The notes: a model not told the origin generated them from the letters alone. Shown: positions 22,985-35,220, counted from the stretch's first letter. The stretch is DNA of 64,000 nt from Dromiciops gliroides (GCF_019393635.1 NC_057862.1:242220941-242284940), one strand, 5' to 3'. Made by a program: numbers and translations.

Positions 22985-23095
22985 CAATCAGTGAATAAAC
23001 GTTAAAGTTCCTCCTACATGCCAGGTACTGTGATAAACTCTGGATATACACAGAAAAGCAAAAGATAGTCCCTCTTTTCAAGGAACTCTCAGCTC
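22985..23095 (-). mobile_element. L2 3'-end scrap
   Basis: CTACATGCCAGGTACTGTGA and TGGATATACACAGAAAAGC, then AAGGAACTCTCAGCTC; interrupts the LINE. Confidence 0.5.
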
Positions 23096-23661
23096 TGGCT
23101 CCTTGGTACTTGAATTCTTTCATCTGAATTCTTTCTGGTTGCTGCAGTATTTTTTTCTTTCACCTGAAAACTCTGACTTTGGGCTACAATTTTCCTAGGA
23201 GTTTTCATTTCAGTTTTTCTTTCAGAGGGTGACTGGTAGATTATTTCTATTTCTAATTTGTCCTCTGGTTTTAAGAGATCCAGGCAATTTTCTTTTATGA
23301 TTTCTTGAAATATGATATCTATGCTCTTTGTTTCTGATAATGGCTTTCAAGTGGTCCAATGATTCTTGAATTATCTTTCCTTTAATTATTTTCCAGGTCA
23401 TTTGTTATGATACCTTATATTTTCTTCTATTTTTCAGTCATTTGACCTTATTTTAATATTTCTTGTTGTTTCATGGAATCATTAGCTTCTTTTTGGCTTA
23501 TTTTCATCTTTCAGGGAGTTTGTTGATTTGGCAGGATTTTGTACTGTATCTCTTAGACCAAGTTGTTAATTCCCTTTCTAAATCTCTCTTTGATAGCTCT
23601 TATTTCTTTTCATTTTTTCTCTTTCTAGTGGCCTCATTTAATTCATAAAAATATTTTTTAT

Positions 23662-23812
23662 GGGGGCAGCTAGATGGTGCAGTGGATAAAGCACTGGCCC
23701 TGGATTCAGGAAGATCTGAGTTCAAATCCAGCCTCAGACACTTGACTTACTAGCTGTGTGACCCTGGGCAAGTCACTTAACCCTCATTGCCCCACAAGAA
23801 AACCAAAACAAA
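23662..23812 (+). mobile_element. Short CORE-SINE in the LINE
   Basis: Complete copy with an AATATTTTTTA-like flank repeat on both sides. Confidence 0.92.
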
Positions 23813-24922
23813 ACATATTTTTTTACCTCTTTTAAAGATTCCTATTATATTTATTCCAGAAACATTAGCTGAATTTGATTCAAAGCTGTGGTTTTCTTTG
23901 AGGCTTTGCTTGTAGATATATTTTGGAGTCATTCTCTTCTTCTGGGTGTGGGATTTAAAAATATATATTCATTCTTCCAGTCTACTTTTTCACCTTAGAT
24001 TTTATGTTAGGTCTGGGTTCTCTACACTTCTAGAAGAAATAGCTGGACTATTCCTGTTTCTGCTTTCTTGGAGTATTGAGTATTGAGTTAGTTATTCCAG
24101 AATCTCAAGTATAGCCTGTGCTATGAATTCGTAAGCTTTCAGTGCTCCCAGAGTAGTTTGTTATAGAGGCAAGTCTAACTTCTGCCTTCCTGGTTTGGAC
24201 TCTGCAAGTTCCTGACCTGGTTTTGGATCTGAGCAACAAACCTATGGGTTTGCCCCAGTTGGAGTTCCATTATACTGCTGATAAACTCAGTCACTATCAG
24301 CCAGCTGGAAATCTCTGCTGGTTCAGAGCAACAGAACTGCAGGTTCCCCTTTTGTCTGAGATTTCTGTCCTGGTTATTATACTTCAGGCTTCAGATTGTA
24401 AAGGAGTTTGGAACTAAAACCTGCTATGTTCCTGGGTTAAGAACCACAGAATTGCTGTTGTTGGTTTTGTTTTTAATTTTCTCTTTGCTTTGTACATAGC
24501 CTAGTTCATGTGATCATTTCTCATCTTGGAATGCCAACCCTGGATCTCTGACCTGAAAGTGGTAGTCAGTAATACGACTTCTAGTTGGTGTCTATTCATG
24601 TACTCTGAACAAGGTTGGGTCCCTCTTTTCTGGATTTGCAATCTCTTCTTGTCCCGGTGCACAGCCTGTATCTTTATTGGAATGCTCCTTGGGGTTATTA
24701 CTGGCTAAATCTTGTTGTCAGTGTCCAGAGACTTTTCTGTCTGTCTTCCTATACCTATGTGAACAGGATAAAAGGGACTCTGTGATTTTGTCGTTGGATT
24801 TCCTAATTAGAACTTGGTCTTGTGCATTTTCTAGATCTCTTTGAAGGTGCTGTTGGAGGAGTGAGGTGTATAGAGAGAGCTTGGTGTACTTCTTGCTAGT
24901 CGACTATTTTGTCTCTGCCTTA

Positions 24923-25720
24923 GAAACAGATTTGCATAATTTTTGCAAAATTATATTAAAATTTGCACAAAGGTTCTACCTACATGTATGAAAACTTCAA
25001 ACATATGATTTATATAAATTTGATAAAAAATATAATATATATGAGGGAAATATTCATCTTAAGGGTAAAGACCTTAAGTAAGAAAATATGTATTCAAATG
25101 TATATGCTAATTAGCATATAATAATATACAATAATAATTATTATCTATTAAATTCTTCATTTTTCAGCAGATTATGTGTGCATGTGATATGTCCATATGT
25201 ATGTGTATGCCAAAATAATACTTGCTTTAAAATGTTTGGTGACGTGGAATATTCATTACTGCAGTCCCTCCCTGGATGATCACCTCCTTTCCCAATCAGA
25301 GGAAATTATGGAATTTTCCATAGTTAGAAACCTTAGAATCCCCACTAGAGAAAGCAGAATCAGTATCAGAGGGAAGAAGGAAGAAGGAAGGGGGGAAAGT
25401 TGAGAATGAGAAATGGAAAGGAAAGGGGAGGGAGAAAGAAAAGGGAAGGGAAGAGAAAAAGGTGGGTCAGAGTGAGAGAGAGAAAGAGATGGAAAATTAG
25501 GAAAGCGAAGGAGGAGAAAGAAAGAAGAAAAGAGAGAAGACAAAAATAAGAAAGGAAAAAGGGTACAAGTACAAGAAAAACTGAAACATATGCTTCAGCC
25601 CTCTATTATGTGTATCACAATGTTGAGAATAAGATGATTTGGGAAATTTTTTATGTTCATTTTCCCCTAAAAGCAAAGGTGAGGCAATAGCTTTTAAGGC
25701 CCTTGAAACAGGATCTAGAC
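24923..25720. other. Unassigned AT-rich then purine-rich spacer
   Basis: 25000-25180 is AT-rich. 25370-25560 is an almost pure GA/GGAA stretch without a clean period. No gene is seen. Confidence 0.4.
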
Positions 25721-25937
25721 CAAATGTGTCAAACTCAAATAGAAACAGGGGTCACTAAACTGTGCATAGGATCCCTATGGTTTGAACATTGACTTAGGAA
25801 ACCATACTGGTATATATTTTTTATTAATAAATCAGCACATTAAAATCAGGTAGGAACCACATTTTAATCTGGTTCAGATTAAACATGGGAGTTTTGTGGG
25901 CTACACATGGCCTGTGGCCTGAGTGTTTAACACCTCT
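25721..25937. mobile_element. hAT-like non-autonomous DNA transposon, family 2 copy 1
   Basis: Inverted ends GTGTCAAACTC and GTGTTTAACAC, with the inner block CCACATTTTAATCTGGTTC. The same family is at 45006-45206. No transposase ORF. Confidence 0.6.
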
Positions 25938-25944
25938 ATCTTGT

Positions 25945-26600
25945 GGTGAGTAAAACTATATGTGGTCACCTTATTTCTGTCCCAAGTTTAGGGAGAGTTA
26001 GCTGGGGTTTCTAATGTAGTTGTTACTTATAAATTATAAGCTTTAGTACTAGTTTGGGGCATTAAGCATTTATTAAAACATATTAAATATTAGTAAAGAG
26101 AGAACACTTGGCTCAGAAAGTTAAGAAGCCTACCTACCCTAGAGGAGAGATAAGAGCTCAGCCTGGCCTGCCTCTTCTTCCTTCCACAAGTGTGTGTGAG
26201 ACCCTAACTGAGAGTGGAAGCCTCCTCTGGGTCCAGAGAAGAGGTGATCCTTACACACTGCTTGTGTAAGGCTGGCATCACCCAAATCCATTGGTTCACT
26301 GGACTTGAGGGTGGTCCATGAGCAGAATGTGCAGAGGTCAGAGTTCAGAGAACACACCCCCTGAGGGCCAGCCTCTCAGGTAGGTGTGGTTTCAACTTTA
26401 AGTGAATTAATCAGCAAAGTCAATCCAATCAATCCCAATATTATCCTCTTTAGCTGGGGCCGCTAGGCATCCCCAAACCCATTATTTTCTCACAATCTAA
26501 TCTGTTTTTTTCCTCTAAAAGGCAAGTGTCCTCAAGACTTGATTGGTTCCAAGCACTAATGCAAGGGAAAAAACCAGCTCAAGTCAATGACCACATTCTT
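25945..26600 (-). mobile_element. LTR, minus orientation, copy 2
   Basis: Its reverse complement matches copy 1 at 10195-10800: AATATGTTTTAATAAATGC (AATAAA = 26069-26074 reversed), GGGGTTTCTAATGTAG reversed to the R/U5 part, CTTTCTGAGCCAAG, and ACCTGAGAGGCTGG in U3. The outer U3 limit is uncertain. No internal ERV is attached. Confidence 0.55.
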
Positions 26601-28214
26601 GGTTGCCTAGCACACAAGATGTCATTGGTTCCTCCTCAGTCCTGACAAATGTTGCTGACCTGCTGCGCCATTAGGAAGCTAAACCTAGCCAAATAGCCTT
26701 TCTGTGGCATAGTTAAGTAAATTTCCTTTAATTGTTAGATGGTCTATAAGTAGTTTGTTTCATTCTAATTCCTGAGTATGAACCACTGACCTGACTTGAT
26801 TCAGGCATTATCCACACCATTTGGCATTACTTAGGATGATTGAATTAAAACAATTTCGTGACCAAAGTGGAGAAAAGACAATGAAGAGGAAAGGGGGCCG
26901 CAGGTGATCAGATGCCTCAATACGGGAACATCTCACCCTCTCTCTACCATATTTCTGGAAGTGCTTCTAATGGTATTTCTGTCCAAATACCTTGAATGGG
27001 CCTCCAATGACCTAAGATCATTAGAAAGCAAATTATCTGTGTGCATTTAGCAATGAGAGACATATGTGAAGTGTTCTGAGTCTTTGAAAACCTTGCCTTA
27101 CCTAAAGAAAAGATTTTCCCTCACAGCCTAAAAACCACCTATTGCTGAAGCAGAGAAACATTTCTGGGAATTGAAAATAAGTCAGAGGGAAATGCTTTTG
27201 ATGTCAAGCTGACCTGAGTCCTGAGGTTGTACCAGGATGGTTCTGGCTCTGTTCAAATGCCAATAGTCAATAAGCATTTATTAAATGCCTAAAAATAAAT
27301 TAAAAAACCCCACCTTGCCTTGAAGATGATAAGTATTATAAACTCAAGTTTATTGACTTTAAGTACATTTATATGATATGGATGTCTAGTCGCACCAGCT
27401 GTGGCAGGCTTCAGCCCTCCTTGAAGACTGTTAATTTAGGAACTCGACTGAAGAGAGTGCTTCAGACTTTTTAATATAGCATTTAAAAGGCCATTAAGAA
27501 TTGTGTTACATGGGTTTTATTGAGAATTTAGTGCAAAGCACTGGGGGAGGCATTGAGAGAATAGTACTTGAGTTTCCCCAGGCTCCTAGAGACCTTTCTA
27601 GGATTGGACCTATGGACAAATGTGCCAAATACTCATCAGCTGATTTTCTGAGGATGGGAAGACTCCATCCATTTAAAAAGAGGGAGACAGCTTCTGTTCT
27701 CCCCCTGGAACTATGGACTGTAACTCTCTTTTCTGCTGAGTGGGCAAGGGTCTCCGGAAGAGTAGTCCCCAACAGAGGCCCCAGGAATCCTCCTTCACCC
27801 TGGAAGAAATGGCAATTGCTTTTGCATGACAGCACCTGAACTCACCTAGACAAGCCTGTGACAGCCTCTTCTGACTTGTGTTTCTTTCTCTGAGTATAGG
27901 TGAGTGAACAGCAACTCTGAGATGGACATTCCTGGCATTGGCTTTAGCCTTATGAGAGAGAGTCATGTGTAAGAATTCCTGAGTCTTTAGTCAGAGATGA
28001 TTGGCAGAGATGATAGTCTTGTAGACAAAGATGACAAGCACCAGAATGATTATTTTGCATAAGAAAAGATAATCACTGACAGTAGCAGGAGCCTGCTTCC
28101 TTGCTTGGCTGGCCATAATCTCATAAAGTTACCTTAGCCATAAGGTGTGTCTATTTCTGACCTTCTCAGAGTTGTGGAAGCTGGAGATGGTTATTTCTTG
28201 GGCTGTGGGCACCC
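26601..28214. other. Mostly unique, no recognised gene
   Basis: Contains an L2 scrap near 27265. 27500-27960 has opposing ORFs (112 and 109 aa) with no domain or splice support. Around 27430-27530, AT-rich TTTAAAAGGCCATTAAG-like sequence could be a conserved element. Confidence 0.35.
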
Positions 28215-28490
28215 AAAGTACATCATGCAGACCTGGCACAGGAGGTTAATTCTTGGCTCAACAAGGGGGTATCACTCAGGCCCTGGCATGGGGGCCAGGG
28301 GCAGTACTTGAGACTTGGCACAGGGAGGTTCTATACATGGGGACACGAAGAACAATACTCAGTTTTGTTAAGGAGAGCAGAACTTGAGTATTAGAACAGA
28401 GGAATAATGCTCAGTTTGGTATGGGGGTGGGGTGCAGCAATCACATGGGAATAGTGTTCAGGCACTGGCAAAGGAGTGGAGAACTGTTGA
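28215..28490 (+). repeat. Degenerate minisatellite-like tandem repeat
   Basis: About 30 bp imperfect units built on ACTCAGGCCCTGGCATGGGG: compare ATCACTCAGGCCCTGGCATG, AGTACTTGAGACTTGGCACA, AATGCTCAGTTTGGTATGGG and AGTGTTCAGGCACTGGC. Confidence 0.6.
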
Positions 28491-28603
28491 AAGCAGAGTG
28501 GGTTATGCCAGGCCTATAGTATCACTTTCTTTACTATAATATGGAATTCTTAAGGGTCTTCTACATTGTTGCCAGTATAGTAGTAACCAGTAGTCAAGAC
28601 AAT

Positions 28604-28642
28604 TCCTTCTTCTTCTTCTTCTTCTTCTTCTTCTTCTTCTTT
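28604..28642 (+). repeat. (CTT)n microsatellite
   Basis: About 13 CTT units. Confidence 0.96.
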
Positions 28643-29170
28643 AGGTTATATATGTACAATCACATTCAACATATTTCTGCATTAGTCATATTGTGAAAGA
28701 AGAATCACAACAAAAGGGAAAAACCTCAAAAAAGAAAAAAACCAAAAAGAGTAGAAATAGTGTGATTCAATCTCTATCTAGTTTCCACAGCTCTTTTTTC
28801 TGGATGTGGAGAGCATTTTCCATCATGAGTTCTTTGGAATTATCTTGGACCATTGTATTTCAGAGAAGAGTCAAGTCTATCACAGTTGATCATCACACAA
28901 ATGTTGTTGATACTATGTACAATGCTCTCCTGGTTCTGCTCATTTCACTCAGCATCAGTTCATGTAAGTCTTTCCAGGTTTCTCTGAAATTTGCCTGCTC
29001 ATCATTTCTTACAGCACAATAGTATTCCTTTACATTCATATACTACAACTTGTTTAGCCATTCCCCAATTAATGGGCATCCCCTCAATTTCCAATTCTTT
29101 GCCACCATAAAAAGAGCAGCTATAGATATTTTTGTACATGTGGGTCCTTTTCCCTTTTTATGATCTCTTA
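28643..29170 (-). mobile_element. L1/HAL1 3'-end fragment
   Basis: Plus strand reads CATCAGTTCATGTAAGTC, TTTCCAGGTTTCTCTGAAAT and CAATTAATGGGCATCCCC, shared with 2880-3120 and 38200-38530. 5'-truncated; interrupted on the right by the SINE at 29186. Confidence 0.75.
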
Positions 29171-29185
29171 AGACACTTCCTTCTT

Positions 29186-29336
29186 TTTTTTTTTTTTTTT
29201 GGTGAGGCAATTGGAGTTAAGTGACTTGCCCAGGGTCACACATCTAGTAAGTGTTAAGTGTCTGAGGCCAGATTTGAACTCAGGTCCTCCTGACTCCAGG
29301 GCCAATGCTCTATCCACTGTGCCACCTAGCTGCCCC
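29186..29336 (-). mobile_element. Short CORE-SINE with perfect 16 bp TSD
   Basis: AAGACACTTCCTTCTT at 29170-29185 and 29337-29352, identical. Confidence 0.96.
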
Positions 29337-29705
29337 AAGACACTTCCTTCTTAAGAAAGGTTCGAAGTACTAAAAGGTGGAAATATTTGGCAGTCTTGCT
29401 TTCTAACAATAAGAGGAGGAGTTGGCTGATGGGTAAAGGAATACCAAGTGAGTTGTACAGAATGACTCTGGGTACTGAGACAGGTTGCATAGAAAAGTAT
29501 AATGGTCTCTTTTAAAAAATCAAATTTATTTCATTAAATATTTCCCAATTATGTGTAAAAAATTTTAATGTTCATTTTTTAAAAAAATTGAGTTCTAAAT
29601 TTTCTCCCTCCCATTCTTCTCTCACCCCTTGAGAAGGGAATCAGTATATCAATTATATATGAGAAGTCATGCAAAACATATTTCCATATTAGCCATGTTG
29701 AAAAG

Positions 29706-29773
29706 AAACACACACACGCACACACACACACACACACACACAAGAAAAATAAAATAAAATAAAATAAAATAAA
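29706..29773 (+). repeat. (CA)n and (AAAAT)n
   Basis: CA array followed by AAAATAAAAT units, inside the LINE fragment. Confidence 0.93.
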
Positions 29774-30005
29774 CCCACTACAACAAAACTATGCTTCAAT
29801 CTGTACTCAGAGTTAATCAGTTCTCTCTCTGGAGGTAGATAACAGTTCTCATCATTGGTCCTTTGGAATTGGATTACTGTCTTGATGAGAGTAGTTAAGA
29901 TATTGCTGTTCCTATGTAGAGTGTTCTTATGTAAACTAAGGACTGTGCTCTTAGTTTATATTAGTTCTCTCAGGTTTTTCTGAAACCATCTTGTGCATCT
30001 TTCTT

Positions 30006-30176
30006 TTTTTCTTTTCTTTTCTTTACTTTTTTTTTTTTTGTGAGGCAATTGGGGTTAAGTAACTTGCCCAGGGTCACACAGCTAGTTAAGTATTAAGTGT
30101 CTGAGGCTGGATTTGAACTCAGGTCCTCCTGACTCCAGGGCCAGTGCTCTATCCACTGTGCCATCTAGCTGCCCCC
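30006..30176 (-). mobile_element. Short CORE-SINE with perfect 13 bp TSD
   Basis: GTGCATCTTTCTT at 29993-30005 and 30177-30189. Confidence 0.95.
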
Positions 30177-30624
30177 GTGCATCTTTCTTATTTACACAAT
30201 CATACATCAAAACGTGGTCAACCATTTGCCAATTGAAGGGCATCCCCTCAGTTTCTAATTCTTTGCCACCACAAAAAATGCTGCTATAAATATTTTTGTA
30301 CAAGTAGGCCCTTTCCCCTTTTCTTTGATGGGGGAAAGGTCTCATAGCTACTTTACTAAACATGGTCCTGACCTGTGGGTTGCTGACTGCCAGAAATGTC
30401 ATTATCTGTGGCCCTGATGTTTCTGGTGTTGCCCCTGTTCCTTATCACTGCTTTACATAGAGGGTCGCACTGTGAACTACAAAGATTTATCCTCTTAGCA
30501 TCATATAGCTAAGACTCAAAATTCTGATCTTTGAAGGGGGAGGCAAAACCTCAGATTTCTGACCTTCATTTACTTTGGTCATCCCTTCAAGGAGCTGCCA
30601 TTTTTCAGTTATGTCTGTCCTGTG

Positions 30625-31010
30625 TTTGGGTTCAGAAAACCTGATTTCCAACACTGATTCTGCTATTTATTGCCCATGTGACCTTGGGTCATCTAGGGCA
30701 GCCAGGTGGTGCAGTGGATAGAGTGCCAGGCCTGAAGTCAGAAAGACTCATCTTCCTGAGTTCAAATCTAGCCTTAGTCACTTATTAGCTATGTGATCCT
30801 AGGCAAGTCACTTAACCCTGTTTGCCTCAATTTCCTCATCTGTAAAATGAGATTCAGAAAGAAATGGCAAACCACTCCAGTTTCTTTGCCAAGAAAACCC
30901 CAAAAAGGTGTCACAAAGAGCAGAACATGACTGAACAACAACAAAAGATCTTGGGTAGGTAGGTGACTTAGTTTCCCCGGTCTACAGTTTCATCTATGTG
31001 GGGGTTGGAA
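30625..31010 (+). mobile_element. Old MIR split by a long SINE
   Basis: CATGTGACCTTGGGT before and CTTAGTTTCCCCGGTCTACAG after the inner element. Confidence 0.55.
30690..30946 (+). mobile_element. Long CORE-SINE
   Basis: Complete long form; flanks GACCTTGGGT and GATCTTGGGT are a TSD with one difference. Confidence 0.93.
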
Positions 31011-31935
31011 CAATAGCATCCAAGCTCTGAATCTATGATGCTGTGGAAATACCTCTGAATAAAAGTATTAGTTGTGATTGTTTTCCTTTTGGACTTGTTC
31101 TCAAACCTCTTCTTAGTGATATTTTGGAGGATGGGGAAGAGGTTTTTAATACCACAGACTTCAATGAAAGTTTGGGAATGAACAATCAGATGGCTGGAGT
31201 CTTAAATACTCTCTCCTTAGACTTACCTCTGCTTGGGGTTTAGATTCCTCTCCCTGTCATGGGTCATCCCCACTCCTCCTCCACCCCGCCCATTTCTCCA
31301 CCTTCTGCTCCCAGGTTTCCAGGGATGCTTTACCATAAGCCTTCTGTTGAGCCTGAAACCCCTGCCTGAGTGTTTAATCTCCACCAGGCCTCCGAAATGC
31401 TGTGGCTGCTGGTGTGTGGTCTTTCACATTGATGTGCTTCAACAGCTGGAAATAGTGAAGAGGGGGAAAACCCCCCCAACATAAAACCCTGGCACTTTTC
31501 AAAACAAAACAGAAAGACTCCAGCTTTTAATCAGTTTAGGGCTGCAGAGGGAGAATTGTGTTTGGTTTTAAATAGACAAAGCCCTTTTTAGGTCTGCTTT
31601 CAGGGTAGTTGGTGACTTGTCTCCTTCCATTCAAAAAGAGCAGGAGCATCATGGATGTGAGGCCTCTGGGCTTTTTCTGTCAGAGATTAAAGCTAGGGTC
31701 TGACTTGGAGAAAGATAGAGTCCCAGTAAGGCCTCTATTGGTGATTTGGACTTAATCAACCAGGATTGACTTTTTTTGGCATTGGCTCGGGTGGTCTAGG
31801 TGCTGGGAAGCAGTGGAGCCTCTTTTCAAGAAACAATGCTTCATGGTCCATAGGAGCAAGAGCACTGAGGGCTATATCTGTGCCTTGATTTACATACCAG
31901 GTGGACCTTGGGAAGTTGAATAAATATAGGCTATT
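31011..31935. other. Repeat-poor block, candidate conserved non-coding DNA
   Basis: No interspersed repeat is recognised. 31370-31600 has TGTGGT (RUNX-type), AACAGCTGG (E-box) and TTTAATCAG motifs. No gene model is supported. Confidence 0.3.
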
Positions 31936-31947
31936 AGCAAATTAAAA

Positions 31948-32188
31948 GGGGCAGCTAGGTGGTACAATGGATAGAGTGTTGGGCCTGAACTAAAGAAGAT
32001 CTGAATTCAAATCTGGCCTCAGATATTTACTAGCCGTGTCACCCTGGGTAAGTCACTTTACCCTGTTTGCCTCAGTTTCCTCATCTGTAAAATGAGCTGG
32101 AGAAGGAAATGGCAAACTATTCCAGTATCTTTGCCAAGAAAACCCCAAATGGAGTCACAAAAAGTTGGACACAACTGAACAACAAAAA
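31948..32188 (+). mobile_element. Long CORE-SINE with perfect 12 bp TSD
   Basis: AGCAAATTAAAA at 31936-31947 and 32189-32200. Confidence 0.95.
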
Positions 32189-32200
32189 AGCAAATTAAAA

Positions 32201-32830
32201 TGTATGTTTTCTTAAAGGAATAAGATTGTAAATCTTTTGGCTAAACAATCACCTCTCCTAATTTGGCTTTTTGTGTAAATCCAATTTCTAACCTATTGAT
32301 TTGACTTAAAGTGAACTGCTTCTGGAATAATACCTAGAGAAATACCTTGTTAGTGTGAAACATACCTTTCTTTTTTCTTTTTTTCAGGTCTATCTCTGTA
32401 TGAATGGTTCCTTCCCTTATTCTCCAACATCCTTTAGATTTGCCTCTGTGGTTCTTTTGGAGTTTCTGCCTTGGGCTCTGTGTCTCCCATATACTCAATG
32501 TACTTCCTTGCTGCTGTTTCTTATCCTTTCAATCTTACTCTTGATTTCTTCCTCCTCCACTATCACTTCCTTTCCTGCCCTGGAGCTCTTTCATCTTTTT
32601 TCTCACCTGAGCTCCACTCAGTTGATTCCCTTCTTCATTTTCTGTCTCTTTATTATAATCCAGAGGCCAGAAAATTGCTGAGTTTATGACAATCCCATCT
32701 AAGGGTGGTGCCTTTGACACCCTAACATATATGCACATTTTTCTATCTTGAAAAAACATTCTTGAAAGATGCATTATGGACCTCTGTACAGGTGCCAGAG
32801 ACTGGATTAGAATTTGCATTTTAGGAAACA
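32201..32830. other. Unassigned; pyrimidine-rich
   Basis: A 108-codon hydrophobic plus-strand ORF (32355-32681) arises from T/C-rich sequence, with no domain or splice support. Confidence 0.35.
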
Positions 32831-32945
32831 TAAATGAACAAGTATTTATTAAGGTATCTACTATGTGCTAGGTACTGTTCTGGACAATGGAATATAAATA
32901 TAAAAGTGAGGCTGTCCCTGACCTCAGGTATCTTACATTTCAATG
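32831..32945 (-). mobile_element. L2 3'-end fragment
   Basis: AAGTATTTATTAAGGTATC, CTATGTGCTAGGTACTG and CAGGTATCTTACATTTC. Confidence 0.6.
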
Positions 32946-35030
32946 CCCACTCTGGGTAACTTTTTAACTAGTACTCGTTTGTTGGGTCCCTCAAGGGAGA
33001 CTACTTCAGTTTTAAGAGAGTCTATGGAATTACACTTCTGAAACTATAGCTCATGAGTCAACAATGATGAGTTTACTTTCAATAGTCATCTAATTTACAT
33101 AATTAGGTCAGGACAAAGGTTATTAAGTGGGAATTTTTGCATACCTAGCTTCATAGTGATGGATTTTCTCTGTAGATTATTTTCCTCATGGGGTTAGTAG
33201 GGGAGAATTCTTAAAAGATGCAATTGGTGGAGTACCCTGCTTGTGCTAAGAACAATTGGGACTTATCTTTTGGACAGAGTGGTTCTTGAATAATGTCCAG
33301 CTTAGCTATGGGCCTCACTGGCATAGCACCACATAGACCTAGGAAGATCAACTAGTAAAATTTGAGTGGGGAATTGGAGCATACCTGGCAGCTGTCCAAG
33401 AAAACACATCTGTCCACACAAATAGGTGGTCTGGCGATGATAGAAGTGGCACTAGTGGTCTAGGCTCTCATATTAGGTGGGCAAAGGATAACAATATATT
33501 CTCCAATAAGAAGCCTTGTGTAAGACTCTTGAAATATGGAATTGAAAAGACTGCTGAATATCTCTAGGAGGTATTGGTAAAACTGCAATGCAATAAATGT
33601 AATAGAGGCAATAAGGGTCTTTCTGTTCCTCTCAAACTTAGGATATTCCTCTAAGGCCCCCACCCACCTTAATAACTCTGAGCCACTCAAGTCTTTATAT
33701 CTAGATTTCAGGAATGAATTCTTGGGATGAACCTCCCTAGGGAAAGGACCAAGTTTCCATTGCAGTTTGGATTATTCTAAAAGTAGGACTCCAAAGGGCC
33801 TAGAAGCCATAAAACTGAATTGTGATGGTATAAAAATACCAAGAGGATCTTCTAGAAACCAGCAGCAGATTACTATAATACCAAAGCACCCTCAGCAGGT
33901 CCATAGAATTGCCTCAAGTTTCCAGTGGGGATTTTGAGGAGAAGATCCCTGAGGGTGGTGGTAGTTGGATGAGAACTTATCTGGGTAACATTTGTGGTGA
34001 CTAATCAAAGTGAGCAAATTGTGGGAATAAATTTAAAAATTGGGGGTATTAAGTATTGGTCTGTACCAGTATTTGTAGCAACTTCTATTATAATTATTTT
34101 GGTTAGGGTCAAATGAAAACCCTTGAATTTCCTAGACTATCCTACTTAGTTAATATTAAATAATATTAGTGGTACATTTTCATTTTCTGGGGCCCTATCT
34201 TGTCTGCTGTAGCCCACCTCCCAGTTTGAAGTGCTTCTGATTTATGAACTTTTATCTGGGAGGTCATTTTGAAGTTCTGCAAAAGCTCTTCCTCTCCCAT
34301 TTATTAGCTAAATAAACTGATTAAATTATTTTTTTTAAAAGGTCCCCAGAACAGAAGGGTGAAAGATATTTACCTTCTTCTTAGTATTGGATATGGGAGG
34401 CTGGAATATTTCAACATATACAATCATCTTATAATAATTACATGTGACTGGTAGAAAAAAAGCATGGTATCTGAAGGGTTAAAGTGGGTATATGAATAAT
34501 TATGCCAATTGTTGGGGTCACTCCTGACCTTGTTAAAATGGTGGACCAGGTAGTCCACTAGGTGAGTGGTATGAGGCTATGATTTTCCCAGTTACTTTTA
34601 CCTCTATTTCCATTGCTTACTAATCATGAGCAGTTTGATTTTGCAGGGGAAAGACTATTGTAGACCTTCATTGTCCTTCCTTGTGGTTATGTTCATCATA
34701 TTTCAAATTACTAAAAGAGGGTTCATTTCCTCGGGGCACTGATGTCCACCATTATTTCATTGATGTATTGACAATGTAGCGTTGTCTGAGACCTTCAGAT
34801 AGCAGTTCATATGAAAGACAAAGGTTGGGAGATGAACTCTAAGAAAATTCAGGGTCTAGCTTATCCAGTTGAGTTTGTTGGAATACATCGTATGGGGAGA
34901 ACCCAGATAATTCCGAATGTTGTCCATAATAAGCTATAGAGAGGTATTCCTCCACAGTTTCAAAAGGAAACCCAAAGACTTATTGGATTTTTCAAGTTCT
35001 GGAGTATTGGATATTTTGATGGTCCTTATC
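32946..35030. other. Unassigned 2 kb, possibly old ERV-derived
   Basis: No SINE or LINE signature over 2 kb, only short ORFs without recognised motifs. Its texture resembles the ERV-like blocks at 8.7 and 61.6 kb, but I could not line up segments. Confidence 0.2.
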
Positions 35031-35032
35031 AA

Positions 35033-35220
35033 ATCTGGTTTCAGACACTTACTGTATGACCCTGGACAAGTCCCTTACCCTTTGTTTGCCTCAGTTTCTT
35101 CATCTGTAAAACAGGGATAATAATAGCACTTATCTCCCACTTATTCTTATATCTAAGAATCAAATGAGGTAATAATTGTAAAGTTCTTTGTTTAGTACCT
35201 AGCATATGTTAATTGCTACA
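35033..35220 (+). mobile_element. MIR
   Basis: TACTGTATGACCCTGGACAA, TTCATCTGTAAAACAGGG, then AATCAAATGAGGTAATAATT: a near-complete MIR. Confidence 0.8.

Larger units (their letters stand above)
21578..24922 (-). mobile_element. HAL1-like LINE, second older copy
   Basis: Colinear with 2626-5924 at about the same length (3.3 kb): polypurine 3' region (22232 onward, overrun by a CCTT repeat), the GTTTCTCTTGACTCCTGTG block (22760), the ORF1-derived region (22850-23650) and a 5' end with GACTATTTTGTCTCTGCC. All ORF1 frames are broken. No reverse-transcriptase segment is present here either. Insertions: an L2 scrap (about 22985-23095) and a SINE (23662-23812). Confidence 0.65.
29512..30335 (-). 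mobile_element. L1/HAL1 3'-end fragment, split by a SINE
   Basis: Starts with AAATATTTCCCAATTATG and CTCCCTCCCATTC pyrimidine block, then GGTCCTTTGGAATTGG and CAGGTTTTTCTGAAACC; resumes after the SINE with CCAATTGAAGGGCATCCCC. Confidence 0.75.

Noticed and set aside
27501..27966. Opposing ORFs of 112, 109 and 97 codons
   Set aside because: No domain, no splice or promoter context, and overlapping on both strands; likely chance, though the DNA may be conserved.
28215..28490. CRISPR-like array
   Set aside because: Units are tandem without spacers, degenerate, and the genome is mammalian.
32355..32681. 108-codon hydrophobic ORF as a membrane protein
   Set aside because: Pyrimidine-rich DNA gives Leu/Phe/Ser runs; no motif or gene context.
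33460..33690. Minus-strand 76-codon ORF as retroviral env or gag
   Set aside because: No motif could be pointed to; left as unassigned.
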